A stretch of 64,000 nt of DNA from assembly GCA_016584305.1 (NCBI GenBank), contig JACEEZ010013560.1:72399-136398 (forward strand). Reading direction: 5' to 3'. Below are positions 53,601 through 60,154 of the stretch, piece after piece; position 1 is the first letter of the stretch; each line of letters opens with the position of its first letter. The stretch comes from Chionoecetes opilio (lineage: Eukaryota; Arthropoda; Malacostraca; Decapoda; Majidae). Both the position numbers and the translations under genes were made by a program. The notes below the pieces were generated by a model, which ran no database searches, was not told the DNA's origin, and was given only the letters and a program-made list of their open reading frames with translations.

Positions 53601-56600
53601 TTTGGATAATGTTGATTAATGCTAGCGTCTTCGCCCGAGGTTGATACTTACATATTTGTTTATATATTTGAAGTATTCTGGTTGCTGTATGTAATGCAGT
53701 ACTTAAAGTAATCGTCCAGACCCATTTTTTCTTTGCATAATTATGTTGAATGTTCATTCAAAATATCTAATCCACAAAAAAACATTAATTTCCACGCCTT
53801 ATTTCCCTAAAACATGACTTTTGTAAAAAGCGCCGGAAAAGCATCTGCCCCGTTGCAGCCGTGGCGCGAAACTTGCTGATGCCGTCACGGGAGGGCGACA
53901 ATCCACAGCTTGCTTCTCCCCTGGCGCACACACCTTCTCCACACATTTATCGTGGCCGTATAGGTCGGAAATGGGTAATAAGCTCTCTGGAAAGGCATAG
54001 TTTTCTTGCTGCACCCATAAAGAATGCAAGTATATGCCATATCGCAAAAAATATATATATGAAACACCCAAAATTCTTCAAGTACTATTATATTTATTTC
54101 TAATTTTACGTATTTGTATTACCGCGGGGTTGGGAGGCCTCCTCGGGTGACATCACCGAGCCGTGGTGCGTCGTCTGATAGTTGTGAGGAGCGTTTTGGA
54201 AGCTCAGGGAATTTACAGATTTTGATTGCAGATTATTTAAAAATTGGTGACTGGATGCAAAAAGTGACAACATATTGTTGATATACTCGATAATGGCTAT
54301 ATTTTGACTGCATTAAATCAGTAATGATGAAATGGTCTGGAAGATTACTTTAATATCCTGGAAAAACTTAAGAGAAGCTTGAATATATTGAGGTTAAAAG
54401 TTGATGGGCCACAACTCACCCCTTCCAATGTTACCCTGGCACTGGGCTCGTGAACAGTGCTACCAGCGCTGGGAAAATTATCTTTCAAAGTGAGCTTCAG
54501 ATTTCTTTCAATATCAAGTGTCATAAAAATGCATATCGGTAATTATACCAAAGGCAGGAACATAAGGCTAAACCCGTCATCAAACCAAGATCTCGGGAAA
54601 AATTCAAAGGAGTGGCAACGCTGGACTGGTATATCTCTCTCTCTCAATTTCAAATTTCAAGCACTGGTAGCACTGCTCGTGGAGTGAAGAAGTGCATTGA
54701 GCCCAGTAATTACTTAAGCTCATGATTAAACTAGTCTTGGTTAGGTAAAATTAAACAATTTAATTAGTCAAATCTTAAATACAACTACAATTATAGCCCA
54801 GTAGTCACTTTAGTTCCACCCCCATGTGACGTCACGAGCTTGGACAACGATACACGAACGGGCTCACCGTTATGAGTTCATTACACTTTGTTCAAAGAAA
54901 ACAATATTACTGTACTTCTGAAAAATTAACAATATACAATAGGCGTGGCCAATGACAGGCCACGATCTATTTCGACGCACCAATCATGGATAAGCATCAT
55001 TAGTAGCCAATTATAAGACTCCTTAAAATTGCCTTATCAAGGGGAGGGGGAGCGTTTGGGTTGAAATTTCAGTTTTGTGCTAGCCATGGCGCGTGAAGGG
55101 TCATTCAGCGAGGTGGCCATTAAAAAGTTTTGCGAACACGTTGAAAATCACAAAGAGGCAGTAGACATTCTTGAGCCCCACGGGGTAGTACTTTGCACGC
55201 TACCTCTTTTGTTACAGCCACCCTGTTACACCACCATTTTCAACCACTTCCTCCGGGAAATTGCTAGCTGCTACCCACCGCCTCAGTAGGTAAGAATACA
55301 ATACCTTTTTATTGTTATAAAAAAGGTTAGGTTAAGTTAATAATCTCGCGGGGGGGAGAGGTGAAGTCCCCCTGTTAGAAGGTTCAGTTAGGTAATAATC
55401 CACCTGCAGGGCGAGCAGAGCGGACCACTCGGCGGCTGGCGGGCGGGCTGGCGAATGCAGAGCAGGGCGGGGCACGCCTGTCGTATAATGCTCTGTTGTT
55501 CGATCGGTTGGCAATTCCAAGGCACTGACTTTTATTTTTGGGCAGCGTTTAATACTTTTTCTTTTCAAGATATAGTAGTTTTTGTCACTTTTTTTTTTTT
55601 ACTGTCAATAGAAATTTATTTGTCACTTTTTTGTGGTTTCCCCAGAAAAAAAACTATCTCGAAATGAAAAAGCATCACATTTTGCCAAGAAAAGAATAGT
55701 CGGTCTTGAAATTAGCAGGCTAGCATTAACAAGTCAATATTCTCCCTCTTTTATTCCTGATTACTTTTCTTCTATAACGTTTTTGGAGCCAGGGCTTAAC
55801 CCCTTCATGCCCAGATCTCTCCTTTGCTATAAAAAATTGTGTGTTTTCGACCCATATAATTACGAAAAGTAACTGAATATACCAAATTAGTTAGTCGACA
55901 AGGATACTAAACAGGTCATATCTATAAAATATTGCATATATTCACTAAAAATCGTCTCATGGTACCCGAATTACAATGGAAATTACGTTATGGGTCTCAA
56001 GGGGTTAATAACAGTTACCAGTACACTGTAAGATGGTAGCAGCGGCGGAAGGGGATGGCCAGAATACAGCATGCGTGACCGGTTGCGCTCGCACTGATGC
56101 CTAGTGGCTTGGTTACATTTCATACTATGGCAGAAAGGCCACAAAAATTATTTAAACTGAGTTTAGGTAGGTTAGGTTTTTAGAAGGAAAATTAGTTTTT
56201 CTGGTTTTCTTTGATGTGATTAGACTGATTTTGGGATAAATTTCTGGGTCCAGGTCGTTTCGGCCGTGACGTCAAAACTGGCAAACGGCCGAATCGTCTC
56301 ACGGCCTAAACAACATACGGCATATTATAAATTGTATACGACCTAAATAACCAAACTTCATCAAGGTCACACTTGTGCAGCTATTGCCTACAGACTATTT
56401 CGGTAAATTAGACCTTGATGAATGAATTGTGTATTGTAGCGTAAGGCTGTGTGGTGTGCTAGGTGGCTGAAGTGTGACCTGTAGATGTATTAAACCAGTG
56501 GTGATGTGATGTATTAAACCAGTGGTGATGTGATGTATTAAACCAGTGGTGATGTGATGTATTAAACCAGTGGTGATGTGATGTATTAAACCAGTGGTGA

Positions 56601-58545
56601 TGTGGTGTGTGATTGTGTACCAGTGTGGTGTGACACCTAATTGTGTGATGTGACGCATATTAGTGTGATGTGGAGCATATTAGTGTGATGTGACGCATAG
56701 TAGTATGATATGACACATTAATTGTTATGTGGTGCGAAGCCTGAATTCAATTCAATATATAGTCATTTTGTGAATACATTATTTTGCCTAAGGTTGTATG
56801 ATAATTATTTATCTGAAAATACGATTATTCTGGTGGCTCAGTACAACTATGTGGGCTACAAAAGTTCACATCCCTGCACCTAAACATCTCACGGCCTAAA
56901 GGTTCCTGTGGCCTAAACATCTCACGGCCTAAAGGTTCCTGTGGCCTAAACATCTCACGGCCTAAAGGTTCCTGTGGCCTAAACATCTCACGGCCTAAAG
57001 GTTCCTGTGGCCTAAACATATTACGGCCTAAAGTTGTGACGGCCTAACTGGATCACGGCCGAAAAAAATACGGCCTAATAGACCCGAATTAAAATTTCTG
57101 GGTCAAGGCACCTGTTTCCGAGTCCTCCACTCACCCCCCACATAAACTTGGGGGACCTGTTGGAAACCGGGTTTGTTTGGTGGGGGAATATGAGAACGAA
57201 ATATCTGCAGTATGAATGAGGCCCAAAATCAATCAAAGCACATCAAAAACACAGAGAAACTAATTTTCCTTCCGAAAACCTAACCTAACCTAAGCAGTTT
57301 TTCTAGATATCATGTTACTATACCAAACCCCACCTTTAACCTAACTTAACCTAATCTGATTTAACCTAACTTAACCATTTCTGGCTGAAATAATGGTAGA
57401 TTTTCGTAAGTACATGTAACGCCATTATTATTCAATTGGGTATTATTCTAGTGTTTGCCCATACTCCCCCTCTCCCACAAAACAACCTTGGGGACCTGGG
57501 GGAATGCGGGATATTTGGCTGGGGTACAAAATATGCATCGCAAAACTCGCAACCACATCGTTTTTTAGTTAAGTGTTGAAAAAATTCCCTAGATCTAGGG
57601 AAAATTCATTGGATTTCTTCTGAGTCCAGACTGTATGAACCTGCCGATCTTTACAGAATGATGACCGAAGTGTCGAGAACCCCCCAACCTCCCGCTAGGA
57701 GGTTATGTTAGATTTGGTTAGGTTAGGGTAGGTTAGATTTGGGTAGGTTAGGTTAGATTTGGTTAGGTTATCGGTGGGTCAAGCCCCCCGCTAGGTTAGG
57801 TTAATTTTGGTAATGCAAATTTCTCTAGATATAAGGAATTTACCCTAGATCTAGGGAATTTTACGCCCCCTACACAACTCTTAAATTACGTGTTTCCGAC
57901 GCATAATTTGTTCCCCACCCGAAAACCCCGCTCCCACAGGTCCCCAAACTTGTTTGGGGGAAGTGGGAGAGTATGGGCAAACACTAGAAATTTATCTTCA
58001 ATTGCGCCATGGGATACGGGTTTCAAAATACTCAGAATGAAAAAACCTACACGATGATGATGTAGGTAAGAATCTTACGACTTTTGAAAGCCCACTACAG
58101 AAATAATACCATCAACACCAGGATACACAAGCTCACACTCGAACAGACTCCTGCACTGGATCAAGGAGAGAGAGTTGTCTGGTAGCTGTGGAAACACATC
58201 TCAGCTCCGTCGATAACAGACGAAATACTTAGGGTATCAGAGGAAAAGACAAGTGAAAACCAGCACGGCTGTCATGAAGGCAGGTCTTGTAAATGTATAT
58301 CTTGACAACTTAACCACTACGACGGGTTTCTGTAAATCATTGCCAAGGGAAATAGCGTGGAAATAAGTATATAAATAAGTGCACTTAGTGAGTAAATAAA
58401 CAAAGAAAATAATCATACAAGTAAAACAGGAACACAAGTAACGCTTCTCTATCACAACACATTTTGCTTAATTTAGCTTTACCCTCAAGACGTGGTAGCC
58501 TTCTGTGCCTCCTCCTGGTATCGCTACACTCTGTGATCCACCCAT
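15395..58545 (-). CDS. GORASP2: Golgi reassembly stacking protein (GRASP55/65, GORASP family), spliced gene, whole span
   Basis: GRASPs are peripheral Golgi proteins. An N-myristoylated Gly2 and a pair of PDZ domains oligomerise in trans, stacking cisternae and linking ribbons; the C-terminal Ser/Pro-rich region is regulatory. Eight minus-strand exons are visible: 58545-58483, 46848-46768, 45510-45307, 31690-31473, 30397-30280, 25200(or 25225)-24607, 22767-22690 and 15477-15395. Every intron has GT-AG ends. All junction phases agree except exon 5/6, which needs the alternative acceptor or an unseen mini-exon. The predicted protein is about 480-490 residues, close to the usual 440-450 for the vertebrate proteins. 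Residues 1-200 match the GRASP domain almost continuously; the tail is rich in Pro, Ser and Thr. Vertebrates have two paralogues; arthropods usually have one, so the symbol denotes the family. Introns up to 13.8 kb are filled with transposons. Confidence 0.93.
16738..18008. mobile_element. pogo-like element, CAGTACCCTCCCGAG family, copy 1
   Basis: TIRs CAGTACCCTCCCGAGTTTCG and CAATACCCTCCCGAGTTTCA, flanked by TA at both ends. About 100 bp of each arm is inverted relative to copy 2 at 50688-52201. It contains a nested MITE (17159-17708) with a transposase remnant. Confidence 0.8.
17159..17708 (-). mobile_element. nested pogo/Tigger-like element with transposase N-terminal remnant
   Basis: TIRs CCGTATTTTATGGCTTATAA and CCGTGTTTTACGGCTTATAA, flanked by TA. 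The minus frame 17406-17290 reads [20 protein letters not shown] then [15 protein letters not shown], the N-terminal CENP-B/pogo-type helix-turn-helix of Tigger-like transposases. It is cut off after about 35 residues; the DDE domain is absent. A second copy of this segment is at 51667-52077. Confidence 0.7.
19250..19900. repeat. 131-bp GC-rich minisatellite, about 4-5 units
   Basis: The motif CACAGGGGCAGGTAGTG recurs at 19431, 19562, 19693 and 19823, giving a 130-131 bp period. A more diverged unit lies upstream at about 19287. Confidence 0.85.
20220..20545. repeat. CT-rich low-complexity stretch
   Basis: Repeated ctctctc, ccttctctc and related pyrimidine runs in the 3' part of the GC-rich insert. 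Confidence 0.7.
21111..21758. mobile_element. hAT-like MITE packed with TTATCG/CGATAA motifs
   Basis: Perfect 12-bp TIRs CATAGGTGGGCG and an exact 8-bp target duplication GCGAATTC (21103-21110, 21759-21766). Both ends carry dense arrays of TTATCG/CGATAA hexamers in both orientations. 648 bp, no transposase. It inserted into the right arm of the large TA-flanked element. Confidence 0.9.
22004..22646. mobile_element. TTAA MITE, copy 1 (643 bp)
   Basis: TIRs AGTAATCATCCAGAC and AGTAATCGTCCAGAC, flanked by TTAA on both sides (22000-22003, 22647-22650). TTAA duplication is typical of piggyBac and Kolobok superfamilies. A second copy of identical length is at 53707-54349. It lies 44 bp from GRASP exon 7. 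Confidence 0.9.
22690..22767 (-). CDS. GORASP2: GRASP exon 7 (Pro/Met-rich)
   Basis: Translates to [20 protein letters not shown] followed by MPPIT, flanked by split codons. The proline/methionine/leucine repeats resemble the PGL/PMP runs of the GRASP55 tail. Acceptor tttgcag and donor GTAAGA, with phase 1 on both sides, so the exon could be skipped without shifting the frame. It lies 44 bp from a 643-bp TTAA MITE. Confidence 0.85.
22768..24606. other. GRASP intron 6, nothing recognised
   Basis: A+T-rich intronic sequence without visible transposon termini or coding motifs. Confidence 0.5.
24607..25200 (-). CDS. GORASP2: GRASP exon 6 (large Ser/Pro/Thr-rich regulatory exon)
   Basis: An open frame encoding [16 protein letters not shown] and then a long P/S/T/V-rich low-complexity tail ending PPPAFTG. 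This fits the SPR domain, which in vertebrates is phosphorylated to regulate unstacking. The donor GTGAGT leaves one base (phase 1), which joins exon 7 correctly. The strong acceptor actttacag at 25201 needs an upstream phase-1 exon, but exon 5 ends in phase 0. Either a small exon between 25.2 and 30.3 kb is missed, or the weaker acceptor tttcag at 25226 is used; that is phase 0 and adds CFIHLNFT. Confidence 0.85.
26439..26756 (+). mobile_element. tRNA-derived SINE inside the hAT element
   Basis: The head at 26462-26535 has an A-box-like TGGTGCAGTGGCTAGCATGC and B box GGTTCGATCC at tRNA spacing. The body ends at TTACCTTTT. An 11-bp target duplication CCTCTAAACAA flanks it (26428-26438, 26757-26767). 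It is unlikely to be a working tRNA because acceptor-stem pairing is poor. Confidence 0.8.
27160..27580 (-). repeat. two further tRNA-like SINE heads
   Basis: On the minus strand, 27580-27470 has GGTTGGTAGAGACG and GGTTCGAGTCC, and 27240-27160 has AATGCTTGGTGC and GGTTCGAGCCC; these are tRNA-like A and B boxes. Target duplications were not identified. Confidence 0.45.
28295..29060. mobile_element. pogo/Tigger-like MITE with internal 108-bp duplication
   Basis: TIRs CAGGGAGGTCCCGTTATACC and CAGGGAGGTCCTGAAGATAC, flanked by TA. Inside, 28495-28715 is a tandem duplication with a 108-bp period (GTGACCTGAAGGGTAATTAA at 28513 and 28621). Confidence 0.8.
30280..30397 (-). CDS. GORASP2: GRASP exon 5 (end of PDZ2, start of Ser/Pro-rich region)
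   Basis: The first base completes the Ser codon from exon 4. Then [14 protein letters not shown], a GRASP signature, is followed by a diverging Ser/Pro/Thr-rich stretch ending [11 protein letters not shown]. The acceptor is cttaag and the donor GTATGT, phase 0 at the 3' end. That phase does not match the best acceptor of exon 6 (see exon 6). Confidence 0.92.
31473..31690 (-). CDS. GORASP2: GRASP exon 4 (PDZ2)
   Basis: 72 codons plus 2 nt: begins [20 protein letters not shown], continues [20 protein letters not shown] and ends [10 protein letters not shown]. This is PDZ2 of the GRASP domain; the second N-S-P-A..AGL repeat of the PDZ fold is clear. The acceptor is ttgcag; the donor GTGAGT leaves AG of a split Ser codon, completed by the first base of exon 5. 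Confidence 0.95.
34116..35496. mobile_element. DNA element with TGAGGCGC...GCGGCAGAAGGG TIRs
   Basis: The left terminus TGAGGCGCGCCGCGGCAGAA and the inverted right terminus TGAGGCGCCGCGGCAGAAGG differ by 2 bp. The target duplication is unclear. It contains a second MITE (34707-35307) nested within. Confidence 0.65.
34707..35307. mobile_element. pogo-like MITE, CACACAAACCTCGATTTCCC family
   Basis: TIRs CACACAAACCTCGATTTCCC at both ends, flanked by TA (34705-34706, 35308-35309). A related end is at 18234-18350. Two T-rich runs lie in the interior. Confidence 0.85.
36219..37183 (-). mobile_element. half-LINE family copy C, 965-bp mini-derivative
   Basis: Full-length at both ends with a perfect 13-bp target duplication TCTGTTAGAAGGA (36206-36218, 37184-37196). 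From the 5' end: GC-rich UTR as in copy A, the ORF1 N-terminus ([15 protein letters not shown]), then an abrupt join near 36450 to the very end of ORF2 (SPSFSLEN) and the 3' UTR. This deletion is larger than, and independent of, the one in copies A, B and D. Confidence 0.85.
38526..39351 (-). pseudogene. LINE ORF1 (gag-like, CCHC zinc knuckles) in copy B
   Basis: RNA-binding ORF1 protein of an I/Jockey-group LINE. Visible are the [20 protein letters not shown] block, CCHC knuckles of the C-x2-C-x4-H-x4-C type ([14 protein letters not shown]; next knuckle partly shifted), CANCSGSH, and a Pro/Ser-rich C-terminal region. Frameshifts near 39050-39070 and 38530 break it. Being the only long ORF in the half-LINE, it could have served in cis-packaging of its RNA. 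Confidence 0.7.
39394..40117. mobile_element. 724-bp TTAA element inserted in LINE ORF1
   Basis: Starts GGGGAGGCG and ends with the inverse CGCCTCCCC, flanked by TTAA (39390-39393, 40118-40121). The uninterrupted site is seen in copy A at about 6050. TIRs are short (9-11 bp). TTAA duplication suggests piggyBac or Kolobok. No coding sequence. Confidence 0.85.
41073..43510. other. GRASP intron 3, middle: nothing recognised
   Basis: A+T-rich intronic DNA. A GC-richer 90-bp patch at 42770-42855 has no identifiable features. Confidence 0.4.
43511..44696. repeat. 41-bp tandem repeat (3 units) interrupted by the fold-back element
   Basis: ACCATACTCCCACAARGTAG units occur at about 43515, 43554 and 44672. 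Together with ATAAAAGGT spacers they form a 41-bp unit. The fold-back element lies exactly between the second unit's GGCAAT and ATTGTAA. Confidence 0.65.
43579..44655. mobile_element. fold-back element with about 400-bp arms
   Basis: Arms 43579-43960 and 44278-44655 are inverted copies beginning GGGGAGTTTTC. They share TCAAGTATTCTATGTTTTGC and other long blocks with a few indels. The central 320 bp is unique. No transposase. Confidence 0.85.
45066..45276. repeat. (GA)n microsatellite next to exon 3 donor
   Basis: About 210 bp of nearly pure GA with small GGG interruptions. On the GRASP sense strand it is a (CT)n pyrimidine tract starting about 30 nt inside intron 3. RERERE/LSLSLS open frames here are artefacts. 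Confidence 0.97.
45307..45510 (-). CDS. GORASP2: GRASP exon 3 (PDZ1 end and inter-PDZ segment)
   Basis: 68 codons starting [17 protein letters not shown] and containing [19 protein letters not shown] and [10 protein letters not shown]. These are the most conserved GRASP blocks and cover the PDZ1 groove and PDZ1-PDZ2 linker. Acceptor ttttcag, donor GTAAGA, phase 0 at both ends. A pure (CT)n tract of about 210 nt (sense strand) begins only about 30 nt after the donor. Confidence 0.95.
45577..45954. mobile_element. pogo-like MITE in GRASP intron 2
   Basis: TIRs CAGGTTGAAGTTCCCAAACT at both ends with TA flanks (45575-45576, 45955-45956). Internal ACTCGGCA/CTCGGC repeats resemble those of the element at 7375. 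378 bp, non-coding. It starts 66 bp upstream (sense) of exon 3. Confidence 0.88.
46150..46530 (-). mobile_element. LINE ORF2 C-terminal fragment
   Basis: The minus frame has [14 protein letters not shown] and [11 protein letters not shown] preceded by a Cys/Arg-rich stretch. It resembles the last ORF2 residues (WNNLD..IFKxKLD) of a CR1-like family common in crustaceans. Short and degenerate. Confidence 0.5.
46768..46848 (-). CDS. GORASP2: GRASP exon 2 (first half of PDZ1)
   Basis: Translates to [19 protein letters not shown] followed by ISIGNTRL, 27 codons. This is the PDZ1 segment with the conserved N-S-P-G..AGLE-FFDF core. The acceptor is tttcag and the donor GTAAGT; both junctions are phase 0. 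Continuation beyond the donor shows no family similarity, supporting the boundary. Confidence 0.94.
47162..48693. mobile_element. TA-flanked TIR element carrying an uncharacterised ORF
   Basis: Left end GGGTGTCCCTTATTTGG and inverted right end GGGTGCCCCTTATAGGATGG, flanked by TA (47160-47161, 48694-48695). A second similarity just inside (CCGGGACGGGCAG on the left, CTGGACGGGCGGTCG inverted on the right) extends the TIR. The centre is a GC-rich coding remnant (47500-48325). The link between TIRs and ORF is inferred from position. Confidence 0.55.
47500..48325 (+). pseudogene. degenerate copy of a second uncharacterised invertebrate multicopy ORF
   Basis: The plus frame reads [37 protein letters not shown], a TGA stop at about 47697, then [40 protein letters not shown] and [20 protein letters not shown]. 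After a TGA near 48126 the frame continues ([17 protein letters not shown]). A shift at about 48208 leads to [21 protein letters not shown] recognise this block (LWYLSE, RGVAL, LLQVV-EHR) as a repeated arthropod/cnidarian family with no known function. At least two stops and one frameshift make it dead here. Its GC content is well above its flanks. Confidence 0.7.
49353..49767. mobile_element. MITE with about 90-bp TIRs
   Basis: Left CAGTCTGTGTATTCCGTGCA and related blocks to about 49450 are inverted at 49660-49767, including GCCTCCG and GTAAACAAAAG motifs. Exact termini (GCGATAGCCCGGTG / CGCAATAGCCGGTG) are approximate. Confidence 0.7.
49854..50045. repeat. 63-bp tandem repeat, 3 units
   Basis: Units starting ACATTTATTTTAATTTTAAT at 49854, 49917 and 49980, nearly identical (AAATTCG/AAATTAG differences). 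Confidence 0.95.
50066..50583 (+). mobile_element. Tc1/mariner element, 5' part with transposase N-terminus
   Basis: Begins CAGTCGGCGCAAAAAAACTT after TA, a Tc1-type end. From 50332 the frame reads [40 protein letters not shown] and ends in a GRPRKTSKK basic motif. These are the paired-like helix-turn-helix and GRPR linker of Tc1 transposases. It stops at about 50583, followed by (TA)n and another transposon; the DDE catalytic domain is absent. Confidence 0.8.
50590..50665. repeat. (TA)n microsatellite
   Basis: About 75 bp of alternating TA between the Tc1 remnant and the pogo-like element. Confidence 0.95.
50826..50930 (-). repeat. SINE tail fragment
   Basis: The same block as in the SINE at 8010-8140, including GTTGGCCCTCGCCCGTG and GGCAGTGACCTCCAGGG, on the same strand. 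Confidence 0.65.
51667..52077 (-). pseudogene. Tigger/pogo-like transposase N-terminal remnant, copy 2
   Basis: The minus frame from 51771 reads [20 protein letters not shown] then [14 protein letters not shown], parallel to the remnant at 17290-17406. The right terminus (AATATGG before TAC, 52071-52077) is kept; the left terminus is lost. Confidence 0.65.
52204..53702. other. unassigned repeats in GRASP intron 1
   Basis: ATGATCAAGAACTGGAAC occurs at about 52206 and, with slight change, at 53173, so a diverged direct repeat brackets about 1 kb. A T13G18 homopolymer run lies at 52448-52473. Open frames at 52716-53040 have no recognised motif. Confidence 0.35.
53707..54349. mobile_element. TTAA MITE, copy 2 (643 bp)
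   Basis: TIRs AGTAATCGTCCAGACC and AGTAATCTTCCAGACC, TTAA at 53703-53706 and 54350-54353. Outer 350 bp and inner right 200 bp align with copy 1; the central segment (about 54080-54160) differs. Confidence 0.9.
54354..56150. other. GRASP intron 1 sequence with a short unidentified open frame
   Basis: At 55086-55289 a 67-codon plus-strand frame starts [20 protein letters not shown] and ends in a stop, directly before a GTAAGAAT donor-like sequence. No family recognised. A CRE-like TGACGTCA lies at about 54828. Otherwise nothing is recognised. Confidence 0.3.
56484..56604. repeat. 24-bp tandem repeat, 5 units
   Basis: Unit GATGTATTAAACCAGTGGTG + ATGT, exact copies. Because 24 is a multiple of three it produces an HHITTGLI octapeptide frame, which is an artefact. 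Confidence 0.95.
56879..57040. repeat. 33-bp tandem repeat, about 5 units
   Basis: CCTAAACATCTCACGGCCTA followed by AAGGTTCCTGTGG, starts at 56879, 56912, 56945, 56978 and 57011. Confidence 0.95.
57448..57987. mobile_element. 540-bp MITE with CTAGTGTTTGCCCATACTC TIRs
   Basis: Perfect 19-bp terminal inverted repeats followed by diverged CCC-rich and GGGGACCTG inverted blocks. The interior contains several TTAGG-like runs. A related block occurs at 57113-57200. Confidence 0.8.
57700..57800. repeat. TTAGG-like interstitial repeats
   Basis: Interrupted AGGTTAGGTTAG units, permutations of the arthropod telomere pentamer. Similar short runs lie at 49258-49320, 52420-52436, 56165 and 57285-57375 (CCTAACCTAACC). 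Confidence 0.7.
58483..58545 (-). CDS. GORASP2: GRASP exon 1 (start codon, myristoylation site)
   Basis: Translates to [20 protein letters not shown] followed by Arg, the near-invariant GRASP N terminus. Gly2 is the expected N-myristoylation site that anchors the protein to Golgi membrane. The ATG has purine at -3 and G at +4. The exon ends on a codon boundary at donor GTAAAG, phase 0, and joins exon 2 (VQENSPG) exactly as in known GRASPs. At 63 nt it was too short to stand out as an open frame. Confidence 0.95.
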
Positions 58546-58807
58546 CTTGATGTTAAAACACTAAAAATCACTAGAAATTCCTTAATAAACACAGGAAAAC
58601 AAGTTCCCAGAGGCGACCGTCGTCCACGGTGGCACTTGAGGCATTGTGGGTAAACAGCTGGTTGACAGTATTTGTGTGGATGATATTCTCTCCATATGAC
58701 GTGTATTTTCTACTTTTCTTCCTTTATAAAAGTTAACAAACAATATATGACAGTAGCAATGTAGTATTATAGTAATTATACAGTTTATATACATGCATAA
58801 ACATATA
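58546..58807 (-). promoter_or_regulatory. presumed GRASP 5' UTR/promoter interval
   Basis: The only sequence between the GRASP start codon and a DNA transposon at 58808-59771. No TATA box or clear initiator is visible. Any core promoter must lie here or in the transposon, or transcription starts further upstream with a non-coding exon. This is inference from position. Confidence 0.3.
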
Positions 58808-59771
58808 AGGCGTATTTTGTGGCGCCAATTTTGTGTATAATTATACTCTTTTAAGCTCCGCACCTGCTTGCCATCACAAAATACGATTGTAGCGCTGCCA
58901 AAGCACTTTCTAGATGTTGCCGGGAGTAAAAGTGTCGTACACTTCATTACCTCTATACCGAGGCTCAAGGAATATCGTTAAGATTGACATTATTGAAGAC
59001 ACGTACAGCAAAGAGTAGTAGCGTGATTGTCTGTATTACACATCGATATCTAATTGTTTTGAGCTCTTAGAATGGCCTAGCATCGTTTTATGTGGCAGAG
59101 CTGATCGCTGTGGCAGAGCTGAATCAGTGAGAAAATGTTCGTATTCATGGCCTGCGATAGGGCTTCTAAAAGACTCTCTTTTGTGTGATATGACATATAT
59201 ACCAAATATATTACATTTCTATTGCAATTGTAATATCACTCATGAATATATTTAAGTATTTGATTATATTATAGCAAACATACAACAGTTTTGCCGCTCT
59301 AGCCACAAACAGCAACCAACGGACATTCGGACGCTATGTATCCATGGCGAGGATGCGGATAAGATTTCAGATGTCGCTGCAGGATTTAATTATTCATGAG
59401 CTCTTAATTCCATATGTAGCTGTATAGGCTACATGCCATCAAAGTATCATAACTACGCCTAATTGAAAACAAAATTATTTGCATATGATCTTTATGTTAT
59501 GAATACTGAATGAGATGAGAATTAATGGAAAACATAAAAATTTACGGGGCGATGTCAGATAAGAATGTATGCATGAGCCCGTTCTGATTCGCCAGGATCT
59601 TGAAAGCTCCACACACACCCAAAAGAGTATATTTTTTTCCGAAAAAGAGTATAATTTACTGCCGCGAGTGACTCATGTCGACTAGCAGTGCACTCAAGAA
59701 AGTAAAAAAAAAGTGGGCGTAGCTTAAAAGAGTATAATTCTGCTTATGAATGGACGCCACAAAATACGCCT
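58808..59771. mobile_element. 964-bp MITE upstream of GRASP
   Basis: TIRs AGGCGTATTTTGTGGCGCCA and AGGCGTATTTTGTGGCGTCC. The similarity extends about 50 bp inward to a shared TATACTCTTTTAAGCT block. Flanked by ATATA; the right side merges into (TA)n. Extra AAAGAGTATA motifs lie near 59625-59650. No coding sequence. Confidence 0.85.
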
Positions 59772-59773
59772 AT

Positions 59774-59850
<77 letters not shown>
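59772..59850. repeat. (TA)n microsatellite
   Basis: About 75 bp of TATATA abutting the MITE's right terminus. Confidence 0.95.
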
Positions 59851-59852
<2 letters not shown>

Positions 59853-60154
59853 CGTCGTCTACAATTATCGACAGTCCACAGTCATCGACACTTTTTCAGG
59901 AAAATTACTCTCTGCGAACCCCCCTTTAAACTTTAGGAGCTCTTTGGTCATTTCCTTACATGTACTCACCCGGAACGTTTCTAGACCTATCATGCAACTC
60001 TACTGCTAGCCGACTGTGTAGACGATTTTGAAATGTTTTATGCTCCTACTGCACAAATCACCGAATCGTGCATATAAACAGGTAAGTTAATGTACATATT
60101 GTCATGTCTTCCTTTGATACCTTTGATACCTTTGAAGAATCTTGCTCGTTATCG

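Larger units (their letters stand above)
56170..57295. mobile_element. inverted-repeat element containing two tandem arrays
   Basis: The outer arms AGAAGGAAAATTAGTTT... (56182) and its complement (57255) are inverted and flanked by TTAGG-like motifs. Inner arms of CGGCCGTGACG / CACGGCCG type lie at 56268 and 57052. The interior has a 24-bp array (56484-56604) and a 33-bp array (56879-57040). Confidence 0.55.

Noticed and set aside
56395..56658. Open frame with HHITTGLI octapeptide repeats
   Set aside because: Product of an exact 24-bp tandem repeat, a multiple of three; no start context or family.
56879..57040. Regular repeats suggestive of a CRISPR array
   Set aside because: Units are contiguous with no variable spacers, and the genome is eukaryotic.
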